From the NCBI GenBank assembly GCA_001829505.1, contig MIBK01000079.1:29342-42832 (forward strand): a stretch of DNA of 13,491 nt. The letters are read 5' to 3'. The position numbers were made by a program, and so were the translations under genes. The DNA comes from Spirochaetes bacterium RBG_16_67_19. Lineage in GTDB: Bacteria; Spirochaetota; Spirochaetia; SZUA-6; DRHE01. Positions 1-6,389 of this stretch are shown here, in pieces. Each line of letters opens with the position of its first letter. Position 1 is the first letter of the stretch. The notes below the pieces were generated by a model. The model had not been told where the DNA came from, ran no database searches, and was given only the letters and a program-made list of their open reading frames with translations.

Positions 1-357
1 CAGGCCTTCTTCGAGGCCTGGTCGCCGCGGCGCAACTGGAGCCTGCCCGCGCCCTACACCGACGGCATCGAGCCGCTGTTCGAGTGGTCGAAGGAGCATC
101 CCGAGCGGGCCGTCCCCGGGGAGCTGTTCCTGGAACCACTCCTGGGCTCAGCCCCGGGGTTCCCTTCCTACCTGGCCGTGCACCTGAACCGCGCCGGGCG
201 TGGCAGCTACCGCGCCGCGATGCGGGAGCTCCAGCGGGCCGCTTCCGGCCTCGGGGGCGGCTACCGGGATGGCGGCCGTATCAAGCGCCTCCGCTTTTGC
301 CTCGGCAATGTGCTGCGGGACCTGGACGCCGTCGATGCGGTGAAGGAGTTGCCTTGA
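1..357 (+). CDS. 3' end of an unrecognised protein (partial)
   Basis: Frame 1 is open from the first base to a TGA at 355-357 and encodes 118 residues, so the window holds only the C-terminal part of a gene that starts upstream. Codon use matches the clearly real neighbours (G/C at third positions). The fragment starts with an aromatic-rich segment (AFFEAWSPRRNW), has a Trp/Glu-containing middle part, and ends in an Arg-rich, probably helical region (residues about 65-115). It has no transmembrane segment, no cysteine cluster and no motif I can tie to a family, so no function is assigned. The stop codon lies only 5 bp before the -35 box of the next gene's promoter, so the two genes are probably separate transcription units. 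It is very likely real coding sequence; its identity is unknown. Confidence 0.7.
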   Translation, partial: QAFFEAWSPRRNWSLPAPYTDGIEPLFEWSKEHPERAVPGELFLEPLLGSAPGFPSYLAVHLNRAGRGSYRAAMRELQRAASGLGGGYRDGGRIKRLRFCLGNVLRDLDAVDAVKELP

Positions 358-362
358 TTCTA

Positions 363-390
363 TTGACAACTGCATAGACCCTGCTATATT
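363..390 (+). promoter_or_regulatory. Sigma70-like promoter for the CUT2 ABC operon
   Basis: A perfect TTGACA (-35, 363-368) is followed after 16 bp by TATATT (-10, 385-390), which is preceded by TGC and so also fits an extended -10. Transcription would start near 397, giving a leader of about 26 nt that contains the SD AAAGGAG (410-416). An 8-bp palindrome GGAATTCC (398-405) lies at the predicted transcript start and could be an operator, though it is too short to be sure. Confidence 0.75.
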
Positions 391-422
391 CGACGAAGGA
401 ATTCCCAAGAAAGGAGCATGGC

Positions 423-1373
423 ATGAAGAGAACTCTGGCGCTGGTGGTGATCTGCCTGCTGTCTGGCGCGGCCTTGTTCGCCGCCCCCAAGGACATCAAG
501 ATCGAGGTTATCTGCATGGGCTTCCAGCACGAGTACTGGCAGACGGTGCGGATGGGCACGGAAAAGGCGGCCAAGGAACTGGGCATAGTGGTTCCCTTCT
601 ACGGGCCCGCGGTGGAAACCGAGGTCGACGTGCAGATCGGCATGTTCGAGAACTCCATGGCGAAGAAAGTGGACGGCATCCTGCTGGCGCCGTGCGATTC
701 CGAGGCCCTGGTGCCACTGGTGGAGAAGGCCACCCGGCAGGGCATCGTGGTCGCCACTTTCGACACGGACATCAACAAGACCGACAACCGCATCAGCTTC
801 ATCGCCACGGACAACTACGCGGCGGGCAAGCTGGCCGGGAAGAACGCGGGCCGCCTGCTGGGCGGCAAGGGCAAGGTCGGCGTGGTGGGCCACCTGGCCG
901 CCACCATGGACACGCGCGAGCGTGTGGGCGGTTTCGTGGATGTCATCAGGGCCGAGTTCCCCGGCATCCAGCTGCTGGAAACGGTCTACGGCGACGGCGA
1001 CCACCAGAAGTCCCTGGACAAGGCCACGGACATGATGAGGGCGCACCCGGACCTGGCGGCCATCTACGCCACCAACGAGGGCGGCGCCGTGGGGGTGGCC
1101 CTCGCGGTTGAACAGGCCCGGAAAGTCGGCAAGGTGAAGGTCATCGGCTTCGACTCCTCAGAGCAGGAGATCGACTACCTCCAGAAAGACGTGATCACCG
1201 GCTTCGTCGTGCAGAACCCCTTCCAGATCGGGTACCTCGCGGTAAAGACCCTCTACGAGCACCTGGCCGACATCAAGAAGGCCCCCCCGCGGATCGACAC
1301 CGGCGTGGTCTGGGTCGACATGAAGAACTTCAAACAGGCCGACATCCAGAAAATCCTCTATCCTTTGAAGTAG
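423..1373 (+). CDS. Sugar-type (RbsB-like) periplasmic substrate-binding protein
   Basis: A 316-residue secreted binding protein of the Peripla_BP_4 / ribose-binding family, the extracytoplasmic receptor of a CUT2-class ABC importer. Residues 1-20 form a signal peptide (KR, hydrophobic core, ALFA end) with no lipobox cysteine, so the product should be soluble in the periplasm. The mature part has the two-lobed alpha/beta pattern of the family. ICMGFQHEYWQTVRMG follows strand 1, FDTDINKTD lies near residues 112-120 at the usual ligand-contact segment, and a VIGFD strand with its Asp lies in lobe 2. The ATG is set by AAAGGAG about 6 nt upstream. Length is normal for the family. The fused ATPase-permease follows immediately, so the pair forms a complete importer. 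The ligand is probably a monosaccharide or a related small polar compound; the sequence does not say which. Confidence 0.9.
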   Translation: MKRTLALVVICLLSGAALFAAPKDIKIEVICMGFQHEYWQTVRMGTEKAAKELGIVVPFYGPAVETEVDVQIGMFENSMAKKVDGILLAPCDSEALVPLVEKATRQGIVVATFDTDINKTDNRISFIATDNYAAGKLAGKNAGRLLGGKGKVGVVGHLAATMDTRERVGGFVDVIRAEFPGIQLLETVYGDGDHQKSLDKATDMMRAHPDLAAIYATNEGGAVGVALAVEQARKVGKVKVIGFDSSEQEIDYLQKDVITGFVVQNPFQIGYLAVKTLYEHLADIKKAPPRIDTGVVWVDMKNFKQADIQKILYPLK

Positions 1374-1379
1374 TTTCAC

Positions 1380-1399
1380 GGGGGAGGAGCCGAAAAACG
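1380..1399 (+). promoter_or_regulatory. Shine-Dalgarno and non-standard ACG start of the ABC fusion
   Basis: GGGGGAGGAG at 1380-1389 is the strongest ribosome-binding sequence in this stretch. Seven nucleotides later comes ACG (1397-1399), in frame with the ATPase N-terminus (T/M-A-E-Y-G-H-P-Y-L-S-L-R-G-I-S-K). One base change (C to T at 1398) would make it ATG. This is either a true ACG start, a start-codon mutation that lowers expression, or an assembly error. Confidence 0.6.
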
Positions 1400-3175
1400 G
1401 CGGAATACGGGCACCCCTATCTCTCCCTGAGGGGCATCAGCAAGCACTTCGGCGGCGTCAGCGCCCTGAAGGACATCGATCTGGACATCCGTCCGGGGGA
1501 GGTCCTGGCCCTGGTCGGGGACAACGGGGCGGGCAAGAGCACGCTCATCAAGATCATCTCGGGGGCCTACAAGGCCGACGGGGGGCAGATCCTCGTCGAA
1601 GGCCGCAAGGTGCGCATCGAGTCACCGGCGGACGCCAAACGCTTCAACATCGAGACCATCTACCAGGACCTGGCCCTGCTGGATGACCTGGAGCTGGCTC
1701 CGAACATCTTCATCGGCCGGGAGATCGTGAGAGGCGGGCTTGGCCGTCCCATCCGTTTCCTGAACAATGCGAAGATGGCGGAGGAGACCGTCCGGATACT
1801 CAGGAAACTGAACATCGAGGTCCCCGACATCAAGCGCAAGGTCTTCAACCTCTCCGGCGGCCAGCGCCAGGCGGTGGCCATCAGTCGGGCGATCTACTTC
1901 AACGCCAGGCTGCTGATCATGGACGAGCCGACCGCGGCCCTCGGCGTGGAGGAGACTCGGAAGGTGTACGCGCTGATCCGCGAGCTGCGGCAGAACGGCA
2001 TCGCGGTCATCATAATCTCGCACAACATCAATGAGGTTTTCGACGTCGCCGACAAGTTTGTCGTGCTCAAGACCGGCATGCTCGTCGGGGTGCGGCGCAA
2101 GGAGGAAACCTCCCTCGACGAGATCCTGCGCATGATCATCGCCGGCAAGGCCGCGCTTTCCGTCGCCCCCGCGGCGGCGGCGGTGGAGCCCTCGGCCGCC
2201 GCGCCGGAGGAAGCCGCAGCCTCCAGTGGAAAATGGAAGTCCTCCACCCAGGCCATCCAGAAGGCGGCCGCCTTCCTGAGCCTGGTCCTGATGATCGGCT
2301 TTTTCTCGATCGGCTCGCCCTTCTTCATGAGCTTCGACAACCTCATGACGGTCATCCTGCAGACCTCGGTAATCGGCATCCTGGCCATTGGCGTCACCTT
2401 CGTCATCATCTCCGCCGGTATCGACCTCTCCCTGGGAGCGGTCCTGGCCCTCGCCGGCATGATCATCGGCAAGGCCGCCAACGCCGGGCTGCCCGTGTGG
2501 GTGTCGGTCATCCTCGGAATACTGGTGGCCACGGTCATGGGATTCTTGAACGGCTTCCTGGTGGCCAAGGCCACCCTGCCGCCCTTCATCGCCACCCTCG
2601 GAATCATGATGATCGCCCGCGGGCTCACCCTGGTCATCAGCCAGGCCCGCCCCGTGTATTTCCTGGTGGCCCCTTCCTTCCGGCTGATCTCCCAGGGCTC
2701 GCTGTTCGGCGCCGTGCCCTACCCGATCCTCTACCTGCTCGCCCTGGCCCTGCTGGCCAGCTTCGCGATGCGCAGGCTGGTCATCGGGCGGCACATCTAC
2801 GGACTGGGCAGCAACGAGGTGGCCGTCAAGCTTTCGGGGGTCAGCGTCGAGCGGGTGAAGATATTCACCTACTCGATCTGCGGTTTTCTGGCAGGGGCAG
2901 CGGGGGTGGTGCTCACCGCCCGCTTGAACTCGGCGCAGCCCGCTGCGGGCCTGTCCTACGAGCTGGACGCGATTTCCGCGGCGGTGATCGGCGGCGCCTC
3001 CCTTTCCGGCGGAGAAGGCACGATCCTGGGGACGATCATCGGCGCGCTCATCATGGGCGTGCTCAAAAACGGCCTGAATCTCATGAACGTCTCCCAGTTC
3101 TGGCAGCAGGTCGCCATGGGGATCGTGGTCATCGGCGCCGTATACCTGGACATCGTCCGCCGGCGCAGAAGCTGA
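1397..3175 (+). CDS. Fused CUT2 ABC transporter: ATPase plus RbsC-like permease, apparent ACG start
   Basis: One open frame encodes both cytoplasmic ATPase and inner-membrane permease of a sugar-type importer (592 aa). ATPase: Walker A GDNGAGKST (41-49), Q-loop Gln90, signature LSGGQ (152-156), Walker B LLIMDEP (172-178), switch His209. There is only one ABC domain, unlike the tandem domains of RbsA. An Ala/Pro/Glu-rich linker (about 252-283) leads to a BPD_transp_2 permease (about 284-592) with GIDLSLGAV (341-349), GSNEVAV (471-477) and the VIGGASLSGGEG region (530-541). A homodimer would supply two ATPase and two membrane domains. The N-terminal sequence up to Walker A is normal, but no ATG, GTG or TTG occurs in frame before GTG 1610, which would cut off Walker A. 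A strong SD (GGGGGAGGAG, 1380-1389) sits 7 nt before an in-frame ACG at 1397, the best start. CTG 1430 is an alternative without an SD. The gap to the binding protein gene is 23 bp. Confidence 0.85.
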   Translation, partial: TAEYGHPYLSLRGISKHFGGVSALKDIDLDIRPGEVLALVGDNGAGKSTLIKIISGAYKADGGQILVEGRKVRIESPADAKRFNIETIYQDLALLDDLELAPNIFIGREIVRGGLGRPIRFLNNAKMAEETVRILRKLNIEVPDIKRKVFNLSGGQRQAVAISRAIYFNARLLIMDEPTAALGVEETRKVYALIRELRQNGIAVIIISHNINEVFDVADKFVVLKTGMLVGVRRKEETSLDEILRMIIAGKAALSVAPAAAAVEPSAAAPEEAAASSGKWKSSTQAIQKAAAFLSLVLMIGFFSIGSPFFMSFDNLMTVILQTSVIGILAIGVTFVIISAGIDLSLGAVLALAGMIIGKAANAGLPVWVSVILGILVATVMGFLNGFLVAKATLPPFIATLGIMMIARGLTLVISQARPVYFLVAPSFRLISQGSLFGAVPYPILYLLALALLASFAMRRLVIGRHIYGLGSNEVAVKLSGVSVERVKIFTYSICGFLAGAAGVVLTARLNSAQPAAGLSYELDAISAAVIGGASLSGGEGTILGTIIGALIMGVLKNGLNLMNVSQFWQQVAMGIVVIGAVYLDIVRRRRS

Positions 3176-4164
3176 AACGGCCCGCCGCGGCCAGCAGACA
3201 GAAGGCCAGCGCCAGTGCGCCCAGCGCCAGCAGCGCCGTGAAGAAACGCGCCGCGAGGCCGGCCTTCAGCAGCAGCGAACCCAGGAGCGGACCCGCAGCG
3301 AAGCCGAGCGCCCCCACCCCGATGACCGCGGAGGTGCGCCGCTCGGAGCCGCAGGTGACGCCGGTGGTCATGACGATGACCGGCCACATGGGGCCGGCGG
3401 CGGCCCCCAGCAGAATCACGCCGGCGTAGCGCACGGTTTGCAGCTCGACCAGCGCCAGCAGCAGGCCCGCGGCCACGATCGCCAGGGAGGAAACCAGCAG
3501 GGCAGGCCACAGGGTCCAGCGGACCGGCAGGAAGACGATGTAGAAGCGGCCCACGAGCATTCCGGCCCAGAACAGCATCAGGGCCAGCGCCGCCTCCCGG
3601 GCGCTGAGCCCGTAGCGGGCTTCGAAGATGTAGGAAAGCCAGGCCGCCGAGAGGCTCTCCAGGGTCATGTAGAACAGCATGAGCAGCAGCAGAAAGATGA
3701 ACACCCGACCGCTCCCCCCGCTCTCCCCGGCCCGCGGCCCCTCTTCCCGCGGGTGCGGGCGGAAGTCGCCGCGCCTGGCGCCGGCCAGCCCGAAGAATAG
3801 GCTCATGCGGCGCCGCGAAAGCGCCCAGCGAATAGAAGACCTGGGACAGGCACAGGTTCTTGCTGGAGCCCGGGCCGCTCAGCGCGGAAATCGCGATCGA
3901 GGAGAAGGTCTCCACGCCGGCCAGTCCCAGGGGGACGACCCATAGCACCAGCGACCAGACGGAGCGCAGGAGCACGGTGCCCGCGAAGAAGGCGGCGGCG
4001 ATGATGATCAGCCCGGCGGTCACCAGATGCCAGTTGGTCAGGCGCAGCCGCTGCTTCACCCAGCCTCCCACGAAGGAGGCCAGGGAGAAGGCGATGAACT
4101 GCAGGGTGATGAAGAAGCCGAAGTTGGAGGCGCCGACCCCGAAGCGCTCGGCATTGATTGACAA
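3129..4164 (-). pseudogene. Decayed MFS transporter (TM1 and TM5/6 region lost, frameshifted)
   Basis: Two minus-strand frames together spell most of a major facilitator protein. The 5' part (4164 down to about 3810) gives SINAERFGVGASN, then hydrophobic segments matching TM2, TM3, TM4 and the start of TM5 (SQVFYSLGAFAAP). After about 3805 the frame changes and the rest (3806-3129) gives MSLFFGLAG, an Arg-rich central loop, then six hydrophobic segments matching TM7-TM12, ending in a TGA at 3131-3129. Three defects are visible: no TM1 and no ATG or SD before SINAERFG (only a TTG, with a stop 42 bp upstream), a gap where the rest of TM5 and TM6 should be, and the frame change at that gap. A single sequencing error cannot explain missing helices, so this is a remnant. 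Its 3' end overlaps the last 47 bp of the ABC fusion, convergently. Original substrate unknown. Confidence 0.75.
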
Positions 4165-4171
4165 TTCGGAG

Positions 4172-4197
4172 TATAATCGCTGCCGATAACGATTACA
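4172..4197 (+). promoter_or_regulatory. -10 box inside an inverted repeat, upstream of the M24 gene
   Basis: TATAAT (4172-4177) is a perfect -10 match and is part of an imperfect inverted repeat, TATAATCG (4172-4179), 10 bp, CGATTACA (4190-4197), with arms matching at 7 of 8 positions. No good -35 lies 16-18 bp upstream; a TTGACA at 4158-4163 is only 8 bp away and cannot pair with this -10. The arrangement (poor -35, palindrome over the -10 and start site) suggests an operator or activator-dependent promoter. The leader to ATG 4220 holds the SD AGAAGGAA (4207-4214). Confidence 0.4.
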
Positions 4198-4219
4198 ATC
4201 ACATCAAGAAGGAACACCG

Positions 4220-5386
4220 ATGGCGATCCGAATCAAAATTCCGGACGAAGAATACGCCCAGCGACTGAAAAAAGCCGCGCAGCTGACCACGAAGAAGGGC
4301 CTGGACGTCCTGATCGTGAACTCCAACGACTCCGACTACGCCAACGTCCGGTATTTCTCCGGCTTCTGGCCGTTGTTCGAAACCGCGGGCGTGGCCATCA
4401 CCCCCGCGGGCAAGGCTGCCCTCATGGTCGGCCCCGAAAGCACCAAGTTCGCCGCGGATCGCAGCAAGCTCCCGGACATCTTCCAGATGCTGGAGTACCG
4501 CGAGTCGGCGGACCCCGCCTACCCGGAGGCCAAGGTCTCCAACTACGCGGAGGTGCTGTCCTTTCTAGGCGTGAAGGGCAAGAAGCCGCGGATCGGCATC
4601 GGCGGCTGGCTGCTCACCAACCTCGTGCAGTTGGAAGGCCTCAAATCCAGCTTCCCCGAGGCCAGCATCGAGCGCGCTGACGACATTATGGTCGGCTTGC
4701 GCAGCGTGAAGTCGGAAAACGAGCTGGCCTGCATGCGAGAAGGCTTCCGCATCACCGAGATTGCCACCCGCGAGGTGATCAAGGCCATCCGACCCGGCCT
4801 GACCGAGCTCCAGCTGGTGGGCATCGCCCAAAAGACCATCTACGAGCATGGCGCCGAGTACGAGGGCCTGCCGATGTACGTGTTCAGCGAGAAGTCCACA
4901 CGCCACGCCATCTCCCGTTCCACCTACCGTGAGATCGGCGCCGGGGATCTGGTGCAGCTCAACCTCTCGGCCAAGATCGACGGCTACTCGCCCAGCATCG
5001 GCATGCCGGTGAGCATGGGGCCGCTCGCCGGCCGCAAGCGGGAGCTGGTGGAGTTCGCGCTGGAAGCCCACCGCTGGACCTACGGACAGCTGCGCGCGGG
5101 GGTAGTCGCCGCGGAGGTAGCCAAGGGCTACGTCGAGCTGTTCCGACGCCGTGGCTACTTCCCCAACTACGTGTACGGCCCCTGCCACGGCACCGGCTTG
5201 ATCGAAGTGGAAGCCCCGTGGATGGAGACGTCTTCCGATTACCCGCTGCAGGAAGGCATGACCTTCCAGGTGGACACCTTCGTTTCCGGCGAGGAGTTCG
5301 GGATTCGCTGGGAGACGGGGATCGTGATCCGCAAGGACCGCTGCGAGCTGCTCTCCTCGCCCATCGGACAGATCCACGAGGTGTAA
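4220..5386 (+). CDS. M24-fold creatinase/prolidase-like protein lacking canonical metal ligands
   Basis: A 388-residue cytoplasmic protein with the two-domain architecture of creatinases and prolidases: a creatinase N-terminal domain (about 10-150) and a pita-bread M24 domain (about 160-385). In metal-dependent M24 enzymes the ligands are Asp, Asp, His, Glu, Glu. Here the first Asp is Asn248 (VQLNLSAKIDGY), the second is Ser259 (GYSPS), the His is kept (His323, PCHGTG), the next Glu is Asp352 (FQVDTF) and the last Glu is kept (Glu365, RWETG). This is unlike a working dimetal aminopeptidase and closer to metal-free creatinase, which has Asn at the first position. His229 (TRHAISR) aligns by eye with the catalytic His of creatinase. 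The start is supported by AGAAGGAA 5-6 nt upstream. A creatininase-family gene lies convergently 65 bp downstream. It is probably a C-N hydrolase on a small substrate; an ectoine-hydrolase-like (DoeA) role is possible. The name Xaa-Pro peptidase would be misleading. Confidence 0.85.
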   Translation: MAIRIKIPDEEYAQRLKKAAQLTTKKGLDVLIVNSNDSDYANVRYFSGFWPLFETAGVAITPAGKAALMVGPESTKFAADRSKLPDIFQMLEYRESADPAYPEAKVSNYAEVLSFLGVKGKKPRIGIGGWLLTNLVQLEGLKSSFPEASIERADDIMVGLRSVKSENELACMREGFRITEIATREVIKAIRPGLTELQLVGIAQKTIYEHGAEYEGLPMYVFSEKSTRHAISRSTYREIGAGDLVQLNLSAKIDGYSPSIGMPVSMGPLAGRKRELVEFALEAHRWTYGQLRAGVVAAEVAKGYVELFRRRGYFPNYVYGPCHGTGLIEVEAPWMETSSDYPLQEGMTFQVDTFVSGEEFGIRWETGIVIRKDRCELLSSPIGQIHEV

Positions 5387-5451
5387 GCCGCGCTTCCCTC
5401 ACCAGAGGAGATCACCGCGGCGATGTCACGGCGCTCCTCCTCGGCAGTGCT

Positions 5452-6186
5452 TCAGCGGATCTTTCCGGACAGATCCTTCAGGCACAGCTCCACCATGCGC
5501 TCGCCCAGCTCTGCGGAGGATTCCCTGGCGCCCTGGATGTACCAGGAGTCGTCCCCGGCCAGGCGCGCCGGGTCCACCGTTTCCGGGAACAGAGCGCGCA
5601 GCAGCGAGGACTCGTATTTGCCCGCATGGTCGTAGCCCGTGGCATGCTGCACCTCCTTGCTCATGGCCGGCAGCACTTTGACCCAGTTCCAGGGCGAGTC
5701 GTTCTGTTCCAGATTGTCGTAGAAATCCTTGTTCTTGTTGTCGCCCCACCAGCCCCGGCCCATGGTCGCCTCCAGATGGGTGAAAACGATCTTCATGGCC
5801 GCCTTCCTGAAGCAGAGGGTCATAGGCAGGAGATTCTCCTCCTCATACTGGTGATGGATGAGCACGTAAATGTTCCGCCATCCTCCGTCGATTAGAGCTT
5901 TGAAGATGTCGTACACGTGGCCTTCGAAGCGATCGTAGTCCACGTCGATCGAGCCCTTCTCCGGACCCGCCACCGCGTAGCTGGAAGGCCCGTACCAGAT
6001 GGAGGGTGCTATCACCAGGGGTCGGGTGCGGGAAAGCCGCTCCAGCAGGCCCTCGACGATCAGGGTGTCGCAGCCGTAAGCGCAATGCGGCCCATGGTAT
6101 TCCACCGTGCCAGCCGGGATCACCAAGGGCACCCGCTCCTGCCGGGCCGCCTGGATTTCCTTGGGAAAAGAATATCCTAGTTTCAT
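5452..6186 (-). CDS. Creatininase-family amidohydrolase
   Basis: A 244-residue member of the creatininase superfamily (COG1402-like), metal-dependent hydrolases that open cyclic amides or act on related amides. Visible motifs: IPAGTVEYHGPHCAYGCDT (23-41), giving probable metal ligands Glu29, His31 and Asp40; a His-rich strand end HHQYEEEN (111-118) where family members have GHGGN or GHYEN; and DHAGKYESS (186-194), the usual HAG-x-x-E-T/S segment with Glu192. Length is typical. The ATG at 6186 has a strong SD (GGGAGGAAGG on the minus strand). The HHQYEEEN variant means activity on creatinine itself should not be assumed; related families include MftE-like and formamide hydrolases. It points towards the M24 gene and away from rpmB. 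The pairing with a creatinase-like protein suggests both act in one pathway, but they are not on the same strand. Confidence 0.85.
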   Translation of the reverse strand: MKLGYSFPKEIQAARQERVPLVIPAGTVEYHGPHCAYGCDTLIVEGLLERLSRTRPLVIAPSIWYGPSSYAVAGPEKGSIDVDYDRFEGHVYDIFKALIDGGWRNIYVLIHHQYEEENLLPMTLCFRKAAMKIVFTHLEATMGRGWWGDNKNKDFYDNLEQNDSPWNWVKVLPAMSKEVQHATGYDHAGKYESSLLRALFPETVDPARLAGDDSWYIQGARESSAELGERMVELCLKDLSGKIR

Positions 6187-6211
6187 TTCCTTCCTCCCTG
6201 GTACGGCTGCA

Positions 6212-6230
6212 GCGGGTTCGCCAAGCCCGC
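6212..6230 (-). promoter_or_regulatory. Hairpin in the creatininase gene leader
   Basis: GCGGGTT and AGCCCGC (plus-strand reading) can form a 7-bp stem with a 5-nt loop (six Watson-Crick pairs and one G-T), 26 bp upstream of the creatininase ATG. It lies between any likely promoter and the SD, so it could act as an RNA structure or an operator. No function is shown. Confidence 0.3.
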
Positions 6231-6352
6231 CCGTTGTTGTCTATGATTGCCCAAGTTGTCGGCATCGATTTGCAGGTTAGCACAGCCTAGGGCCTTAGCA
6301 AGCCTACGGAGGTGCTACAGGAAACCGTCGTTACACTCAGGCCTGGACCCGC

Positions 6353-6381
6353 TTTACACTCCGCCCTAAATCTGCTATATT
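6353..6381 (+). promoter_or_regulatory. Promoter of rpmB, giving a leaderless transcript
   Basis: TTTACA (-35, 6353-6358), a 17-bp spacer and TATATT (-10, 6376-6381) preceded by TGC (extended -10). The rpmB ATG starts at 6390, only 8 nt after the -10 box, so the predicted transcription start falls on or within about two bases of the A of the ATG. The 10 bases CTGCTATATT also occur at the promoter of the first ABC operon (381-390). Confidence 0.7.
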
Positions 6382-6389
6382 TCAGTCCT

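Noticed and set aside
1622..2794. Minus-strand open frame (390 codons) under the ABC fusion gene
   Set aside because: It is antisense to conserved Walker and permease motifs, and its composition (His/Asp/Gln/Gly) is typical of antisense artefacts.
1610..3175. GTG 1610 as the start of the ABC fusion
   Set aside because: It would remove Walker A and the first strands of the ATPase, which are clearly encoded upstream in the same frame, and there is no SD before it.
4158..4177. TTGACA (4158-4163) and TATAAT (4172-4177) as one sigma70 promoter
   Set aside because: The spacer is only 8 bp, too short for RNA polymerase. Only the -10 box is retained as a candidate.
4165..4230. Hydrophobic stretch VFLLDVIVIVIG in another minus-strand frame as the missing TM1 of the MFS gene
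   Set aside because: The following residues (GSDYTPNC) do not fit an MFS TM1-to-TM2 loop, and the stretch comes from the promoter/operator region of the M24 gene; it looks like chance.
5387..5451. Terminator between the convergent M24 and creatininase genes
   Set aside because: GAGGAG (5405-5410) and CTCCTC (5434-5439) could pair, but across a 23-nt loop and without a U-tract; too weak to call.
6212..6230. GGGTTCGCCAAGCCC as a tRNA T-arm
   Set aside because: The loop does not match the T-loop consensus, and no acceptor, D or anticodon stems can be formed around it on either strand.
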